A DNA stretch of 64,000 nucleotides from Synaphobranchus kaupii (taxonomy: Eukaryota; Chordata; Actinopteri; Anguilliformes; Synaphobranchidae). Every line of letters begins with the position of its first letter. Positions within the stretch are counted from its first letter, which is position 1. A program made the position numbers and the translations under genes. Below are positions 1-14,162 of the stretch, one piece after another. The notes under the pieces are model-generated. The model did not search any database, had not been told where the DNA came from, and saw only the letters and a list, made by a program, of their open reading frames with translations. The stretch is taken from the NCBI GenBank assembly GCA_029718625.1, contig CM056389.1, positions 10,171,109 through 10,235,108 of the forward strand. The letters are read 5' to 3'.

Positions 1-131
1 CTCTTTTTGGGGGTTTGAAGCCTAGTTCATTTGTGGAGTGTGAGATGTTCAATCTGAGCTTGACTGAACCATTCGCTTAAACGGTTAAACACTGAGTGCC
101 TCCTGCACGTTCATTAAGCCTAATAATGAAT

Positions 132-439
132 CCAGAGGTGCGTTCAAATTCAGCGAACAAGGCGAACGTTTGCAAACTATTTCAAACTTTTTTCCGTTAG
201 CTCTGTGTTCGCCGCAAACGTTTGCAAACATAAGCGAACGGTCTGAAAAGGTAGTTTGTGGCGAACAAAAATTGACGCTGGACTGAGGGAAATGTGTTCC
301 CATGGAGATTTCAATTGAAGATACCGGTAATGCAAACAATTTGGAATGTTCTTAAAAAGCCGTTCAAATTTAACCGTTCAAAGAAAACATTTTTGCCACA
401 CACGTTCGGCTCTGTTCGCTGAATTTGAACGCACCTCAG
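132..439. mobile_element. hAT-like MITE
   Basis: Short non-coding element with inverted ends. The left end reads CAGAGGTGCGTTCAAATTCA and the right end is its inverse complement over about 24 bases (from GAGGTGCG inward). It is flanked by TAATGAAT (124-131) and TTATGAAT (440-447), a 7-of-8 match that fits the 8-bp target duplication of the hAT superfamily. The CAGAGGTG terminus also fits hAT. No transposase frame is present, so it is non-autonomous. The exact outer base is uncertain by one or two positions. Confidence 0.7.
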
Positions 440-519
440 TTATGAATAGGAACTGTGATTCTTCTAGCTTCTAGGCATCATGCTGTACTCTCTCACTCGC
501 TCTCTCTTTAACAGTAGTG

Positions 520-660
520 CAAATTCAATATGCTTTATTGTCAGGAAATAGAGTACATTTGTATACGTTGCCAAAGCAAAATGGAAGTATGTTTAACCAT
601 TAACACAGAGACGAATCAGTAAACAATATACAACAAGATTAACTGTGATAACTCTGGCAG
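520..660. repeat. dispersed fish repeat beside a CA microsatellite
   Basis: The stretch beginning AATATGCTTTATTGTCAGG resembles a 3' end common in fish dispersed repeats (CTTTATTGTC..., then GTTGCCAAAGC). A related CTTTATTGTCACC motif occurs near 22250. Family assignment is by motif only. Confidence 0.3.
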
Positions 661-689
661 TAACCCTCTCCCCCATATCTCCCTCGCTC

Positions 690-715
690 TCTCTCTCTCT
701 CACACACACACACAC

Positions 716-811
<96 letters not shown>
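690..811. repeat. (CT)n(CA)n microsatellite
   Basis: A short CT tract followed by about 55 CA units, with one interruption near 715. The apparent open frames over it are low-complexity artefacts. Confidence 0.97.
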
Positions 812-814
<3 letters not shown>

Positions 815-1412
815 CACAGTGAGCAACTGCAGTAACCATTATGTGAGATAAAATGCTTCTTTAAAATTTGCAGGCTGCTTACATATTAAATTATTCAAGT
901 GATCGATCCCGAGATTCCGGATCAGGGACGACCAAAATTCCACTGATGTTCCTTCCTGTAAAAACCACTTTGATAGCAAAAGTATGTTTTTTTTTAGCAT
1001 TCCCTTCCATGTCTCACCTGTAGCTCCCCCCTGACCTTGTTAACAGACAAACCTCAACGATTCACCTGAAAACTCAGTACAACCACTGAGCTTAGAGAAA
1101 GGTCTTGCATATTAACGGTTGTGTCCAACTCCCAGATATGCAGGGCCACATTGTCTGCTGGTTTTGAGGTTCCGGCACTCGCTGTAAGCACTTAACCTGA
1201 GTCATTGATTGGTTAAAGAGTCCATACAAGACCTAAATGTACAGCTGACTGAAAGGAAACCACAGAAACCTGCAGACACTGAGCCCTCAAGCACACTTGC
1301 ATCAAACACATCCGTTCAGTTCTGTAAGAAGTAATAATCCTGCAACCTCTCTATTACAGAAAATATAGACATTGGTTCTTCAGCTGACATGGATACAGCT
1401 AACCACATAGAG

Positions 1413-2440
1413 CAGGGTACTCAAACTCCAGTCCTGGAGGGTCGCAGTGCCTGCAGGTTTAACTCCAGTCCTGGAGGGCCGCAGTGTCTGCAGGTTAACT
1501 CCAGTCCTGGAGGGCCACAGTGTCTGCAGGTTTAACTCCAGTCCTGGAGGGCCGCAGTGTCTGCAGGTTTAACTCCAGTCCTGGAGGGGCCGCAGTGCCT
1601 GCAGGTTTAACTCCAGTCCTGGAGGGCCTCAGTGCCTGCAGGTTTAACTCCAGTCCTGGAGGGCCGCAGTGTCTGCAGGTTTAACTCCAGTCCTGGAGGG
1701 CCGCAGTGTCTGCAGGTTTAACTCCAGTCCTGGAGGGCCGCAGTGTCTGCAGGTTTAATTCCAGTCCTGGAGGGCCACAGTGTCTGCAGGTTTAATTCCA
1801 GTCCTGGAGGGCCGCAGTGTCTGCAGGTCTAACTCCAGTCCTGGAGGGCCGCAGTGTCTGCAGGTTTAATTCCAGTCCTGGAGGGCCACAGTGCCTGCAG
1901 GTTTAACTCCAGTCCTGGAGGGCCACAGTGTCTGCAGGGTTAATTCCAGTCATGGAGGGTCACAGGGTCTGCAGGTTTGTGTGGTTTCCTTTCAAATCAG
2001 CAGCAGGTTGAGGCCTCGGAAACAAGGCCCGTCCGTGGGCTCCTCAGCCGATCTTAGCTTAATCACAGAAATACCTAAACCATGGCCTCTAGTTCCCCCT
2101 GAATTCACAGTTGTGCTGAAATGAAGGTGTATTAGAGGCTATGGTTTCGTAAGTACTTTGGTTAACACAGGAAGAAGACTGAGAATCTCTTTCTGGTATT
2201 CTACATGAAGGTGTGAACTCTATCGTTTTGTTTGTATGAGGCCTTTTCCTTCGCATTTGTTTTTGGGAGGGTACACACACCAACCGGGTTGATTTTTTTC
2301 TCCCGTTTCTCTCATAATGAATCCAGTCATGTAGTAGATTGGTAATAATCCACCACATTAATAACACACTTGTAGTTTTTTAAAAATGGGTTCTCACAAG
2401 GTCCTGTTTGTGGGTGGGAATTACTGGCGAAAAGTGCACA
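1413..2440 (+). mobile_element. 1-kb dispersed element, copy 1 (with 37-bp array)
   Basis: The left end is CAGGGTACTCAAACTCCAG. It is followed by a tandem array of a 37-bp unit (see 1421-1978), then about 460 bp of unique sequence ending near TTACTGGCGAAAAGT. The same unit order occurs inverted at 18143-19210. The CAGGG... terminus resembles hAT MITE ends, but I did not find a matching second end or target duplication for this copy. No coding capacity is seen. Confidence 0.65.
1421..1978 (+). repeat. 37-bp minisatellite, array 1
   Basis: About 15 tandem copies of a 37-bp unit (GTCCTGGAGGGCCGCAGTG, TCTGCAGGTTTAACTCCA) with point variants. The same monomer is expanded at 16580-16730, 18612-19205 (inverted), 54915-55400 and 61560-62300. 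Confidence 0.95.
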
Positions 2441-3330
2441 TTGCGCTGTCGGTCTTCATCTGTGCATTCTGCATTTAAAATAAAACTTGCCAGCAGCATC
2501 GTACAGAGACTCTTGGGATTTGAGAGGGATGGTAAAGGGTGGTTCTGACAACCACTCCCCCAAAAAAAGAACCCAGCTGAGAATAAGATCTCTGCACAGA
2601 GACAGACAGACAGACAGACAGACAGAGTTTGAGCACAGACCAGCAGTGTGTTCAGAGATCTGCTCTTGATTTGTGAGGTAACCGTTAATGTTGCATTCAG
2701 GGTGTGGAACCTGTCTCTCGCTCTCTCTCACTCTCTCTCTCTCTTCGGCTCAGTCCCACTGAAGGTCTTTGCTGTTGCCGTGGTGATGTTGCAGAGCAGA
2801 TCTGGGTGTAACCCAGGTTTAGAGCTATGCAGCAAAATAAATAAATAAATAAAAACAGCTCTTAAAATCAGCTCTTTACAAAGTACAATTTACACTGACA
2901 GAGTGCCTTTTATCCAGTGTGCACAGCAAAAAATGGCAGTGTAAATCTAATACTGCTGGTGTACATTTAACACCCTAGGGTGTTAAATTTACACCACCAT
3001 TTTTGCTGCGTGGACTCGTATTTAAAACCAGTTACATTACATTCATTTAGCAGATGTTCTTGTCCATAGATCTTGTCCATGTTCTTGTCCACTGACACAG
3101 TGTAAAAGAACATAACCTCATTCACGTTAACATGGACATCGGCTGCTTTGACCATGCTGGTCATTAAGATCTAGACCCTGAGCCGACCAGAGGAGGATGG
3201 GTAATTGTCAATTTAAGGACATTACTAACCGTGCACTTGCCAGCAATAATTTTATTCTGAACATTGATGAAGTAGTTATATTTTAACTGGCTTAAAGCAT
3301 TGCATATTAAGTACTTGATATTATGGGGAT
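2441..3330. other. unassigned DNA with a small foldback
   Basis: I see no gene here. There is a (GACA)n tract near 2600-2625, a CT tract near 2715-2745, and a small palindromic MITE-like foldback at about 2926-3012 (GCACAGCAAAAAATGG against CCATTTTTGCTGCGTG). From 3033 there is a fragment of the fish repeat tail ACATTCATTTAGCAGATG. Confidence 0.5.
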
Positions 3331-3334
3331 ATGG

Positions 3335-3503
3335 AAGAAGCATTTGGCCCAGGTCTGATGGACACCAGGGAGTTTTTCCTTGCCACTGTTGCCTTTGGCT
3401 TGCTCTTGTGGGGGTTTAGGCAAGGGTTTTTCTGCGAAGCGTATTGTGACAACGAGTTGTGAAATGCGCTCTATAAATAAATATTGATTTGATTTGATTT
3501 GAT
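3335..3503 (+). mobile_element. non-LTR retrotransposon 3' tail
   Basis: The sequence GGGAGTTTTTCCTTGCCACT, then GCTCTTGTGGGGGTTTAGGC, then GCGCTCTATAAATAAATATT, followed by a short (TTTGA)n tail, is the typical 3' UTR end of a fish LINE. No coding part is attached. The tail repeat gives the orientation. Family is not assigned. Confidence 0.6.
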
Positions 3504-3569
3504 ATATATGAGTACTAGTACCAGACCTGGCTGACAATATTCCCACCCCAGAAAACGTGTAACATCACT

Positions 3570-4147
3570 AAAGCACTGACACAAGTTAACCAGGAAACAA
3601 GATACAAATCCTGTACACACCCACATGCATCTGCAATAAGCCTGTCTGAAGCACTGATGCAAGTTAACCAGGAAACAAGATACAAATCCTGTACACACCC
3701 ACATGCATCTGCAATAAGCCTCAGTCTGAAGCACTGATGCAAGTTAACCAGGAAACAAGATACAAATCCTGTACACACCCACATGCATCTGCAATAAGCC
3801 TCAGTCTGAAGCACTGACACAAGTTAACCAGGAAACAAGATACAAGTCCTGTACACACCCACATGCATCTGCAATAAGCCTCAGTCTGAAGCACTGACAC
3901 AAGTTAACCAGGAAACAAGATACAAGTCCTGTACACACCCACATGCATCTGCAATAAGCCTCAGTCTGAAGCACTGATGCAAGTTAACCAGGAAACAAGA
4001 TACAAATCCTGTACACACCCACATGCATCTGCAATAAGCCTCAGTCTGAAGCACTGATGCAAGTTAACCAGGAAACAAGATACAAGTCCTGTACACACCC
4101 ACATGCATCTGCAATAAGCCTCAGTCTGAAGCACTAATGCAAGATAA
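3570..4147. repeat. 80-bp minisatellite
   Basis: Seven to eight near-identical tandem copies, period 80 bp (the first is about 77 bp). The unit contains AAGCACTGATGCAAGTTAAC and CACCCACATGCATCTGCAAT. Minus-strand open frames over it are repeat artefacts. Confidence 0.95.
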
Positions 4148-4150
4148 CCA

Positions 4151-4553
4151 GAGCTGTGTCCGAATCAGAGCCCTATTTACTGTGTCCTATCTCCTGTGTA
4201 CTGGCAGATGTATGCTGTTTATTGTGTACCGTTTAGTACGTCACATGTTGCTTTTGTTGTTATTGAAGGAAAACGTCAGCGAATCATATTTATGTGACCA
4301 AAATGTTTGCGTACTTCTTGAAAAGTATGCTCCCGAATATACCCAGTGAAACCCCGGAAGTAAGTATATCATACGGAGGTTTTAAGTATACTGCATTTAG
4401 AGAAAATCTTGACTACTTAACGACTTTCTCGTCCTGTCTACTCAACAAGCCTAACTCAATAGTATGGAAGGTTGGTGATTCGGACACAGCCCCAGTGTAC
4501 TCAACAAGCCTACTCAATAGTATGGAAGGTTGGTGATTCGGACACAGCCCCGG
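4151..4553. mobile_element. MITE-like element with GCTGTGTCCGAATCA ends
   Basis: The left end GAGCTGTGTCCGAATCA is mirrored at the right end by TGATTCGGACACAGCCCC. The last about 58 bp are directly duplicated (4435-4552). The terminal motif resembles a widespread fish PIF/Harbinger-type MITE, but I could not verify a 3-bp target duplication. Confidence 0.5.
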
Positions 4554-6377
4554 ACCCAAGATTCTTTAACGATCTTCCCAAGATTCTTTCTTCCTGTCAT
4601 TCTCTTCCCTTGCTTCAAGGGGGGAATCCCCAAAATGCCAGGATGAAATATGGCAGCCACACCAAGTGGGATTCGGTTCCAATTTAAGGGGAGGGAGTAA
4701 TTATATAAATATAATTAGTAGGCTAATTCTATTACCTCAGTTCCCTTACAATACAATGCTCCACACAAGTGGGAGGTCACGTTTCAACTCTATGGGGTAG
4801 AATTCCTATATCGGTTGCGAGGGCCTTTCAGTTCCATTTTGTTGGTTTCTCATCTATCCTCCCTTGCAGAGCACCTGTTACGTTTGCTTGCCGCACGCAG
4901 CAAATTACGTCACAAGATGTAATCGCTCCCTCGAGGGAAGAGAGCAACGGAAGGGAATGTGTTAAGTTGGATCCAAACGCAGTCCTGTACACCTCCATGA
5001 ACCTCCATGCACATTATTAGGTAGCACTGCTCTAAAGAAAGACCCGGAGTCGAGTTAACACTGCGCGTCCTCCTCACAATGTCTAGTCTCAGGAGCTCGC
5101 AGATTCTCACGCGGCGTGGTATACCCCAGTAAACTTGTGTTTAAGCGAGGATCCATACTGTTAATGTGCCGTTTCAGTGTATGGATGGGGCGCCATGCTC
5201 TGCTAGTCTAGCGATCGACAAACATGCACCATTTTAACCCTTAATGGTCTGCTCAACCCATGGTGGAAAACCAGATTTTGACATACAGTACACACAAGAC
5301 TGTTGCGAGCATACTTTTCCTGCTAACTGTAAACTCCACTGGTTGGTGGAGGGCTGTAGTGTCATTGATAGTTTCCAATTCAGTCATCGCTGTGCAGGAT
5401 AACAGGGCTTTTCAAATGTAGCTTTTCAAACTGTTAATCGGACGACCTTTTCAACCGAGCAAAAGTAAACTTTATTGTCAGTAGTGTTTTTTCTCTCTCT
5501 CTCTCTCTCTGGAATAAAACAGATTGGATCTTTAGGATGAGGTCAGCGGACAGTATCTCCCCTTTGTTTCAGGCATATCCTGTTTCACGTTTCCTTGTGT
5601 ATTCCTGATTTACATGAACACAAACTGAGCGGGTACCTCTGCTGATGTGTGATGTGTGTAATAATACACTTGAATGGTGCCTTCTGGAATGGTGGCGAAG
5701 GCAAAAACACTGGTCAGTACCAGACAGGTTGTGGGATCTAGCTAAAACAGAACTGTCAACATCAGCCTGCGACCAAGAGGGGATCAAAAAGTTGCCCACA
5801 AGAAGTGGGAACCACTAAATAGGAAAGGACAGCAGGTCCACGAACGGAGCAGCGAAAGTAAACAAACGGGAAAAAACTCCCGGCGAAAAGCCAAAGAAAA
5901 GCGACCCAGAGAAGTGCGTGAAAAGCTCGAGCAGTAAATAGAGAAAGAGAAAAGGAAAAGCCTCTAGCACAATAAATGATCAAAGAGCTAAAATAAAGAG
6001 GCAAACAGAAACAAGGCGAAACCGAGGTTACAATGTCAAAAAGAGACAGGGAAAAGAAAACCAAGGAAAGGACTACGTGTGAAAGGAAAAAGAACTCCTA
6101 AACACACGAAGGCAAGTCCCACGTATACTTTCAGCAATTAGCCGAAAGCACAAGTAGTTGCCTGAAATCGTGTACCTGCGTTACCTGGCTTAGTGTGGCA
6201 AGAATGACACAAAAGCCCAGAGCAAGGGAGTTGCGGTGCTTAAATAGTCGACGCGCACCTGCAACTCGTAACCAATAATAGGCCCCGGAGAGGAAGAAAA
6301 TATGACAGGAGCGCCCTCTCACGGCCCCAGGAGGCAACGCCCACAAAAAGAACAGAGCAGGCCGCAAAACCATGAGA
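4554..6377. other. upstream flank of RHOG, no gene recognised
   Basis: No coding exon is supported. A remnant of a piggyBac-like MITE end (TTAACCCTTAATGGTCTGCT) lies at about 5236. A short CT tract lies at 5493-5510. The segment 5820-5920 is purine-rich. The RHOG promoter and any non-coding 5' exon are expected in or upstream of this interval but cannot be placed. Confidence 0.4.
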
Positions 6378-7598
<1,221 letters not shown>

Positions 7599-7867
7599 AG
7601 AGAGAGAGAGGGAGGGATAGAGAGAGGGATAGAGAGAGGGAGATGGAAGGAGAGAGAGGGGGATAAAGAGAGGGAAAGAGAAGGAGAGAGAGGGAGAGAA
7701 AGATGGAGAGAGACAGAGACAGAGAGAGAGGGAGAGAGGGTGTAGGGGGATGGTACATCGTTATCTTATCGCTCTCTGGAACTGAACTAGTTTTTTTAAA
7801 AATTGCGATTTCGTGATTTGTTACATCAGATGGCTGCGTGCCAAAAGAGTGGGAGACAGATAAAGAG

Positions 7868-7946
<79 letters not shown>

Positions 7947-8073
7947 AGAATGGTTCACTTCCTCTGTTTGTTTCTCTATGTTCTTTGATGGGGGAGAAAA
8001 ACAGAGACAGAGACTGAGACACCGAAGTGCTGATACTGAGAGACTGTCTGCAATAATTATTATTTTCAATAAA
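7599..8073 (+). other. rhog: RHOG 3' UTR, purine-rich
   Basis: GA-rich sequence follows the stop codon immediately (7596-7740), and a nearly pure (GA)n tract spans about 7868-7944. The first canonical AATAAA is at 8068-8073, so a 3' UTR of roughly 0.5 kb is inferred. The purine tracts explain the Ser/Leu-rich and Arg/Glu-rich spurious frames here. Confidence 0.6.
8068..8073 (+). promoter_or_regulatory. rhog: candidate poly(A) signal of RHOG
   Basis: Canonical AATAAA in TTTTCAATAAAAATGG, about 470 nt after the stop codon. It is the first such hexamer on the plus strand after RHOG. Confidence 0.55.
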
Positions 8074-8195
8074 AATGGAACTGAATATTTTTGGTAATGT
8101 AATTCAATTACATCTGTATTTTTTATATGAAAACAGAGTTAGAGTAAGAGAGCTCACCTTGGATCAAGGCACCCCTGCCCATATCCTAACATTAT

Positions 8196-8330
8196 CCATT
8201 ATGAGCCCAAAGGCCAGACTGATCCCAGATCAGCACTCCTCCATTATGAGCCCAAAGGCCAGACTGATCCCAGATCAGCACTCCTCCATTATGAGCCCAA
8301 AGGCCAGACTGATCCCAGATCAGCACTCCT
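8196..8330. repeat. 45-bp triplicate
   Basis: Three essentially identical 45-bp tandem copies (starts 8196, 8241, 8286), each with CCATTATGAGCCCAAAGGCC and GATCCCAGATCAGCACTCCT. The perfect identity suggests recent duplication. The in-frame period makes a spurious open frame. Confidence 0.95.
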
Positions 8331-11120
8331 TCTCAGAATGCCATTGTTCATACGAGCCCAGCTCTCTCACTGCCTGTAGGAGAGGCCTTGTGTTTGAGTC
8401 TCGCCCCTTGGCCGATGTCTCTGAGACGTGGGCCCCCACAGTCTAAGGAAGAGGACCCTCCCCCTGGCCCGAAGCCCAGATGTGGAGATCCGCTCTGCTC
8501 TCTCCGCCTTATACAGCTGGGGTCTGGAAACCGTGGTCCCAGAGAGCCACAGGGTCCTGCTGGCTCTTCTTTTGCAAATTAACCCTTTAATAAGGTGTAA
8601 GATCCCAAACATGTGATTAGAATGTTCTTAACTGAACATTCTAATGCTGATGTAACAATCACTACTGGTGATTGAAGGCAACGGAGTTCTAGAACACTGA
8701 CTTAGAACACTGAAAAAAACATTCCAAAAAAAACAAAAACCTACTCTGTCTTCAAAGGGTTAAATTCAGCAGCCAATTCAAGACGCAAAGAAAATGTGCT
8801 TTAGTCAGTTAAAACTGCAAAAACCAGGAGATCCTGCTGCCTGCTAGGACCAGGGTTGCAGAACCCCATTATAGGGAAACTCTCAACATCCTCTTCAGTT
8901 TTCGTTCAGTTTTTAAAAAACGTTTTCTGTGCTCTGGGGTAACGCCATGACCACACCACTCTTAACCCCAGTGTTGCTTGGCCACGCCCTTTCTGCACTG
9001 TGTGAGGCCCTCTCTGGCACCAGCCAGGTCAAAGGTCAAAGGGCACACCCTGACTATCCACACGCTGGGTTCTGAAAAACCACCACTCTCTCGGGTGAGA
9101 TAAATGTCAAAGAATAAAAGGAAGAAGTAACTGGATGCTGCTACCTTAAAACAGCAGGTGTACCCCACCTCTCACAGATAGCAAATGAAGGAAGAGCATC
9201 ACTGCCCACTCCTCCTGAGGTTGCTATATCTCATTTGGGGCAGTCGGTTATATCCCTAACCACTATTAACTTTGCTGTAGTCTGCATTATGATTCTCTCA
9301 CTTGTATTACCTTGCCAAAGTAAATAAAATAAAATGACCAATGAGTTTGGACCTGGATTCAGTCCCTTTGAGCACTGATGAGCCTGTTAAATTGTAAATT
9401 AATCTGTCCAATCACTGCAGAGCTGATCAATAGGTGCTACAAAACGACTGCATGGCCGGCTACGACAGCTGCTATGTCATGCTTATGGCAGTGTTATAAA
9501 GGCTTTATGGCACGCTGGGACACCTCCCGCCTCCCAGCTCACCTGTGGATCGAACCAGACGGCTTCTGACCACTCCTTTGCTTTGTGCTTCCTGGGAACG
9601 TGTGTGTCCTTTATCAGGGACAAGGCAGCCCATAAACACTGCCATGTATACCGCTTAAACAGCAGCACTGTGCACACAAATCTTCAAAGCTCTGTCCAAA
9701 TAATGGGACCCCAACTGTTCTTGTTTTCAAAGATGTGAGCCTCTCTTTTCTTTTTTTACTCCTGTGACACAAACATTAAAAACTTTGCCTCCAGTCATTT
9801 CCTCGAAATAAAGAGGCTTTGTTACCTTGTTTATTTTATGAAAATAGACGGCGTACTGTGACCTCGTGTGACGAAAGTGCTGTATCTTTTCCCGATCTGA
9901 AATGGTGCCAGTCAAATACTTGCCGTGTATCTACCGCTAGTCTGAGTGAACAAACACACACATTAAAACGGCCACTTTCTGCAGTAATAACTGTTGAGCA
10001 TAATCTTGCCATTTATTTCTAGAAGGACAATTATATGGTTCTGAAAGGTCACGGCATCACTGCTGTAGAATTTCCCACAGACGTGCTGCACTTGTGGGTT
10101 GCTTCTTCTAGACCTTTCTGGAAAATTTGCTTGATTTTACTTCTCTTGCTGGAAAATGGAAATAATTTGTTCACCTGCTTATTTAGCCAAATATAGCTTT
10201 TTTATGAACTCAACCCACTCAACCCACTATCCTGTGAAATAAAAGATTATTTTTAACTTCTGACTATTCACTTCTTACCATGTGTCATTGGAGGTTATTT
10301 ACAAAAGTTAAGCTGCTTAAATTACACTAAAAACAGACGAGGAAAATACAACTAAAGTGTATTATAACTTTTGACCGGTAGTGTATGCCTATGTACTTTC
10401 TTTTTTGAAAAGTATATAGTATTTCATGGTTTCATTTCTAGGGGTTCATCAAAAAAAAACAGTCGCCATGCCAACACAACAGCCAAAAGATCCTTTATCT
10501 TGCAGAACCCAGTTCAAGTTCAACAAATGTTCAGCTGTTAACAAATTGAAAGCAAACCCTGTCTGCCTTAAGTAAAAAAAATAAGATACATCTTAAAATT
10601 TCAACTTGCTTTTTCTACAGATTATTTTTTACGTTTCATTTAAAAAAAAGAGCTTTTTGGCGCAGTCTGGGCTGGACAGAAGACCATGAGGCACATCCAC
10701 ACTCTGAACAGGTGCCTTAACAGGTGTCACATGCTTAAAATACCGTTTTTCCTGATAAAATTTTATCTTTTCCTATTTATGATCAGAATTGATTAACATT
10801 TTGTACGTGAGGAAATGGCTGTAAATTCTCAAATTTAATTGTAATGATGTCCATATAACTGTGTAAATTTCTTCATAATAAAATGAAAGGAAAAACATGT
10901 CTAAACTATCCTGAGTATTTCTTGAGAAATATTTTATATTTTATAAGATAAAGCATAAAATCATCCTTGCATTTTGAATACATAAATTATGATGCATTTT
11001 AGCAACTGCCTGGGCTCACACATTGAAAGTTTGCATTCAGCAGATTTTCTAAGCTAACTCCTGGCTTACTTCCTCTAAAGTTACAAATAGGAGTGCCCGG
11101 TTCTGTATTTCAGACCAGAA
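8331..11120. other. intergenic, no gene recognised
   Basis: I see no supported exon or RNA gene. A 60-bp stretch at 9463-9522 (TGTCATGCTTATGGCAGTGT and flanks) is a diverged copy of part of the RHOG intron (7056-7115). The segment 10000-11050 is AT-rich with scattered homopolymer runs. Confidence 0.45.
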
Positions 11121-11568
11121 CAGGGGTCCTCAATCTAATCCAGTAAGGGCCGGTGTGGGTGCAGGGATCCTCAGTCTTATCCAGAAAGGGCCGGTGTGGG
11201 TGCAGGCTTTTGTTCCAAACAAGCGGTTGCACACCAGATTCTACTAATCAACCAGAGTCTTCAATAAGGACCTTGATTAGTAGAATCAGGTGTGTAACTG
11301 CTTGTTTGGAACAAAAGCCTGCACCCACACCGGCCCTTTCTGGATAAGACTGAGGATCCCTGCACCCACACCGGCCCTTTCTGGATAAGACTGAGGATCC
11401 CTGCACCCACACCGGCCCTTTCTGGATAAGACTGAGGATCCCTGCACCCACACCGGCCCTTTCTGGATAAGACTGAGGATCCCTGCACCCACACCGGCCC
11501 TTTCTGGATTAGACCGAGGATCCCTGCACCCACACCGGCCCTTTCTGGATAAGGATTGAAGAACCCTA
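11121..11568. mobile_element. foldback hAT-like MITE with internal minisatellite
   Basis: Ends CAGGGGTCCTCAATCT and (inverse) TAGGGTTCTTCAATCC enclose an inverted repeat of about 65 bp (11189-11250 against 11273-11337). The right arm has expanded into about five 41-bp copies (11338-11550) containing CTGGATAAGACTGAGGATCC. Flanks GACCAGAA and CATCAGAA match at 6 of 8 positions, consistent with an old 8-bp hAT target duplication. Confidence 0.6.
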
Positions 11569-14100
11569 CATCAGAACATCTATTGCCACAGTACAGTAAT
11601 AGGCCACACCCAAATGTGAATAATAACAAGACAGATCAATGGAACAAATGATATCCATTAGCAGATATTTTAATTGCAATTACTTCTGTAGATTTTTTTG
11701 GGTCATGTGAGATTGTGGACGTCGTGACCTAATTTTGAGATTACTGCACCCTACAAGTGTAAACGTAGCAGGATGTTTTCAATAAAATACATTTTCAAAA
11801 AAAACCCACAGGTTTATTTTACCCCTCTGCATCATTAGCAAGTCAAACTGAGAAAAAGAAGCAAATTGGGAAGTCAATACTCTTTTAAAAAAACAAAAAA
11901 CAAATCCTTATTTTCACTGCTGACGGTTTGTGGCAGCAACATCTGGTCAGGGTGAAATTTGAGTAAGATGTTTCAAGTATGTTGAGATGAAGGCAGAAGT
12001 TGATCATTTTAACGTCCTCTGGGCCTAACTTCCTGCCCTCTAAATGACTTCCTGTTTGCAGTGTGTGTGTGTGTGTGTGTGTTCTGACGCCTTTTAAACC
12101 AAACATGTTCAATTCCTATGCAGAGCGGGGAAACCTGGACGCTGGGGGTTTTGGGGTAGACAAAAAAAAAATTATGAAAAACTGAAGTTTAATTTAGTCG
12201 TTGATTTTTTTAGGCGTTGTTCCTTGACATTTTCAGGAGTTTACGGTATGAAAACAGTGGCAAGGAGGAGGAAACTGGTGTTGTGGATTGTGCAGTAAAT
12301 TTAGCTTCTGTCCCACACATCTACTTCCTCTTTGTGTCCCCTGTGTGCCAGTAAACAAATGAACTTCCCCTTTGCCCCTCCCCCATCCCAATCCCAAAGG
12401 GCCAGTTCTACTGCCTCAGATCCCGCCCCCCCCTCACGCAGAGACAGCTTTGATGTTGACATGGAAACGGCTCCACGGCAACCGCTCCCGCGTGGGCTGG
12501 GCCTAACAGCCCTCCATGGGTGTCAGGACCTCCGGGTCTCCATGGCGACACACCTGATTACCCCCCCCCCACACTTCCCCTCCTGCCTCAGAACAGCAGG
12601 TAACTGCCTCTGCGGTCCTGGGGACGGCGCTTCCCAAATTGTGGGAACGTAGGGTGTCCGCGCGCCCCACCGTGCCCCTCTGAGCTTTGCCTGGGAGCGA
12701 AATTATTTGGCAGTGAAATGAGAGCGGGACGTATCCCGTCCGTCACTCGGATAAAGTTCATTTCAGAGCCCGAAACTCCACCCCCCGTCTCCCACCCTGT
12801 CCCGATAGCCAGCGCACCTCTGCGCCGTACTCATTTAACTGTAAAATAAGGAACCGCTGCCTCCCCCCACCACCACCACCACGCCAGCACTAACAGAGCC
12901 CTCTTTGTTCCCAAAGTCAAAGCACAGGTGTTTTGGACTCACCAGATACTCCACTTCTTAACATGTCCACCTTGGATACTTTTTTGATGTCTCTTGAAGG
13001 AGCTCCTGCTATCTGCTGGAAACCTCCGGCAGTTTCTAAGCAGAGGATGGATGGACGCCAGTAGTGAAGCATCTGGGAAGTCTGTAGTATTCTGTGGTGA
13101 CAGAAATATCTGTGTGAAATATGCTCAGTGCTAATTTCAGGGTGTCTATGGCTCCCCAGGCACCTCTTGGCCATACGTCATAGAACAGATAAAAGACACT
13201 TTTATGGAAAAACAGGAAAGAGGACAAAATTAGGCAAGGCCGAGCCTGAACTCCCAAATATCCTGCAAATGTGGTTTAGAAAAAAAAAAACCTCAGCGGG
13301 AACAAAAAACATGCACCGTCTTGTGGAGTAACTTACCCAACAGCGCAAAGAATTCTGTCTGGTTGACCTTGGTGTTGCCGGGGGGGAGGGGGGGGGGTGC
13401 GGTGCAGGGATTCCTGGGGGGAGAGGGGGGGCATACCTGAATGACAGCCCCCCCCCCCCCGCCCCCAAGCACTGTCTCCTACAGATGATGAGTCCAGACT
13501 GATTAACACCAGGTGGGAATAACAACACACACAAACAACCACAGACTTCACAAAAGAGGCTCTCTCTCTCTCTCACACACACACGCAGACACACTCACAC
13601 ACAGACTCACTCTCACACAGTCTCACTCTCTCTCACACAGACTCACTCTCTCACACACACACAGAGACTCACACTCTCTCACACAGACACACTCACACAT
13701 AGTCTCACACTCACACACACAAACCACACTCACACACACAAACTCAGTCTCACACAAAAAAATAACACTCTCAAACACAGACTCACACATACACACTGTG
13801 TTTGGCAGAAACAGGCCGGGGGTTCGCAACAGAGGGTTCTGCCGGTTTTTGTTTTCACCTTAAAATCAGCAACCAGTTCAGACCCAAGAAACCAGGTGAG
13901 CAGAAATAACTGCAAATTAAACAACTGCAAAACATGTTCATGGAAGACTATAAGGGCACAAAGAAGGTCCGCTTGTAGCTGAAACGACACAAAAAATGAC
14001 CTCCGACACGGACACCCGCTCAAGGTCCACTTTGGGTTCGCCATGATGTCATTTAGGTCTGTGCAGACCCTGTGGACGTCTCTCCGCACACTTTCCTTTA
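11569..14100. other. intergenic, no gene recognised
   Basis: There are short microsatellites at 12060-12080 (GT), 13379-13460 (G-run and C-run tracts) and 13560-13790 (CA/CT-rich). The proline-rich stretch 12360-12600 has an open frame but no recognisable domain, so I do not call it coding. Confidence 0.4.
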
Positions 14101-14156
14101 GGCGACTACGAAATGGGCTTCAGGGTAAGAAAGGACGCAGCTCTCTGTAATAGCAT

Positions 14157-14162
14157 ATTTAT
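14157..14162 (-). promoter_or_regulatory. AATAAA hexamer, minus strand
   Basis: TTTATT on the plus strand gives AATAAA on the minus strand, about 1.9 kb below the candidate terminal exon at 16040-16108. If that exon is real this could be its poly(A) signal. Taken alone it is weak evidence. Confidence 0.2.

Noticed and set aside
593..851. Cys/Val and Thr/His repeat frames
   Set aside because: CA microsatellite translated in alternate frames.
12332..12652. 106-codon proline-rich frame
   Set aside because: No recognised domain, no convincing splice context, and C-runs explain the openness.
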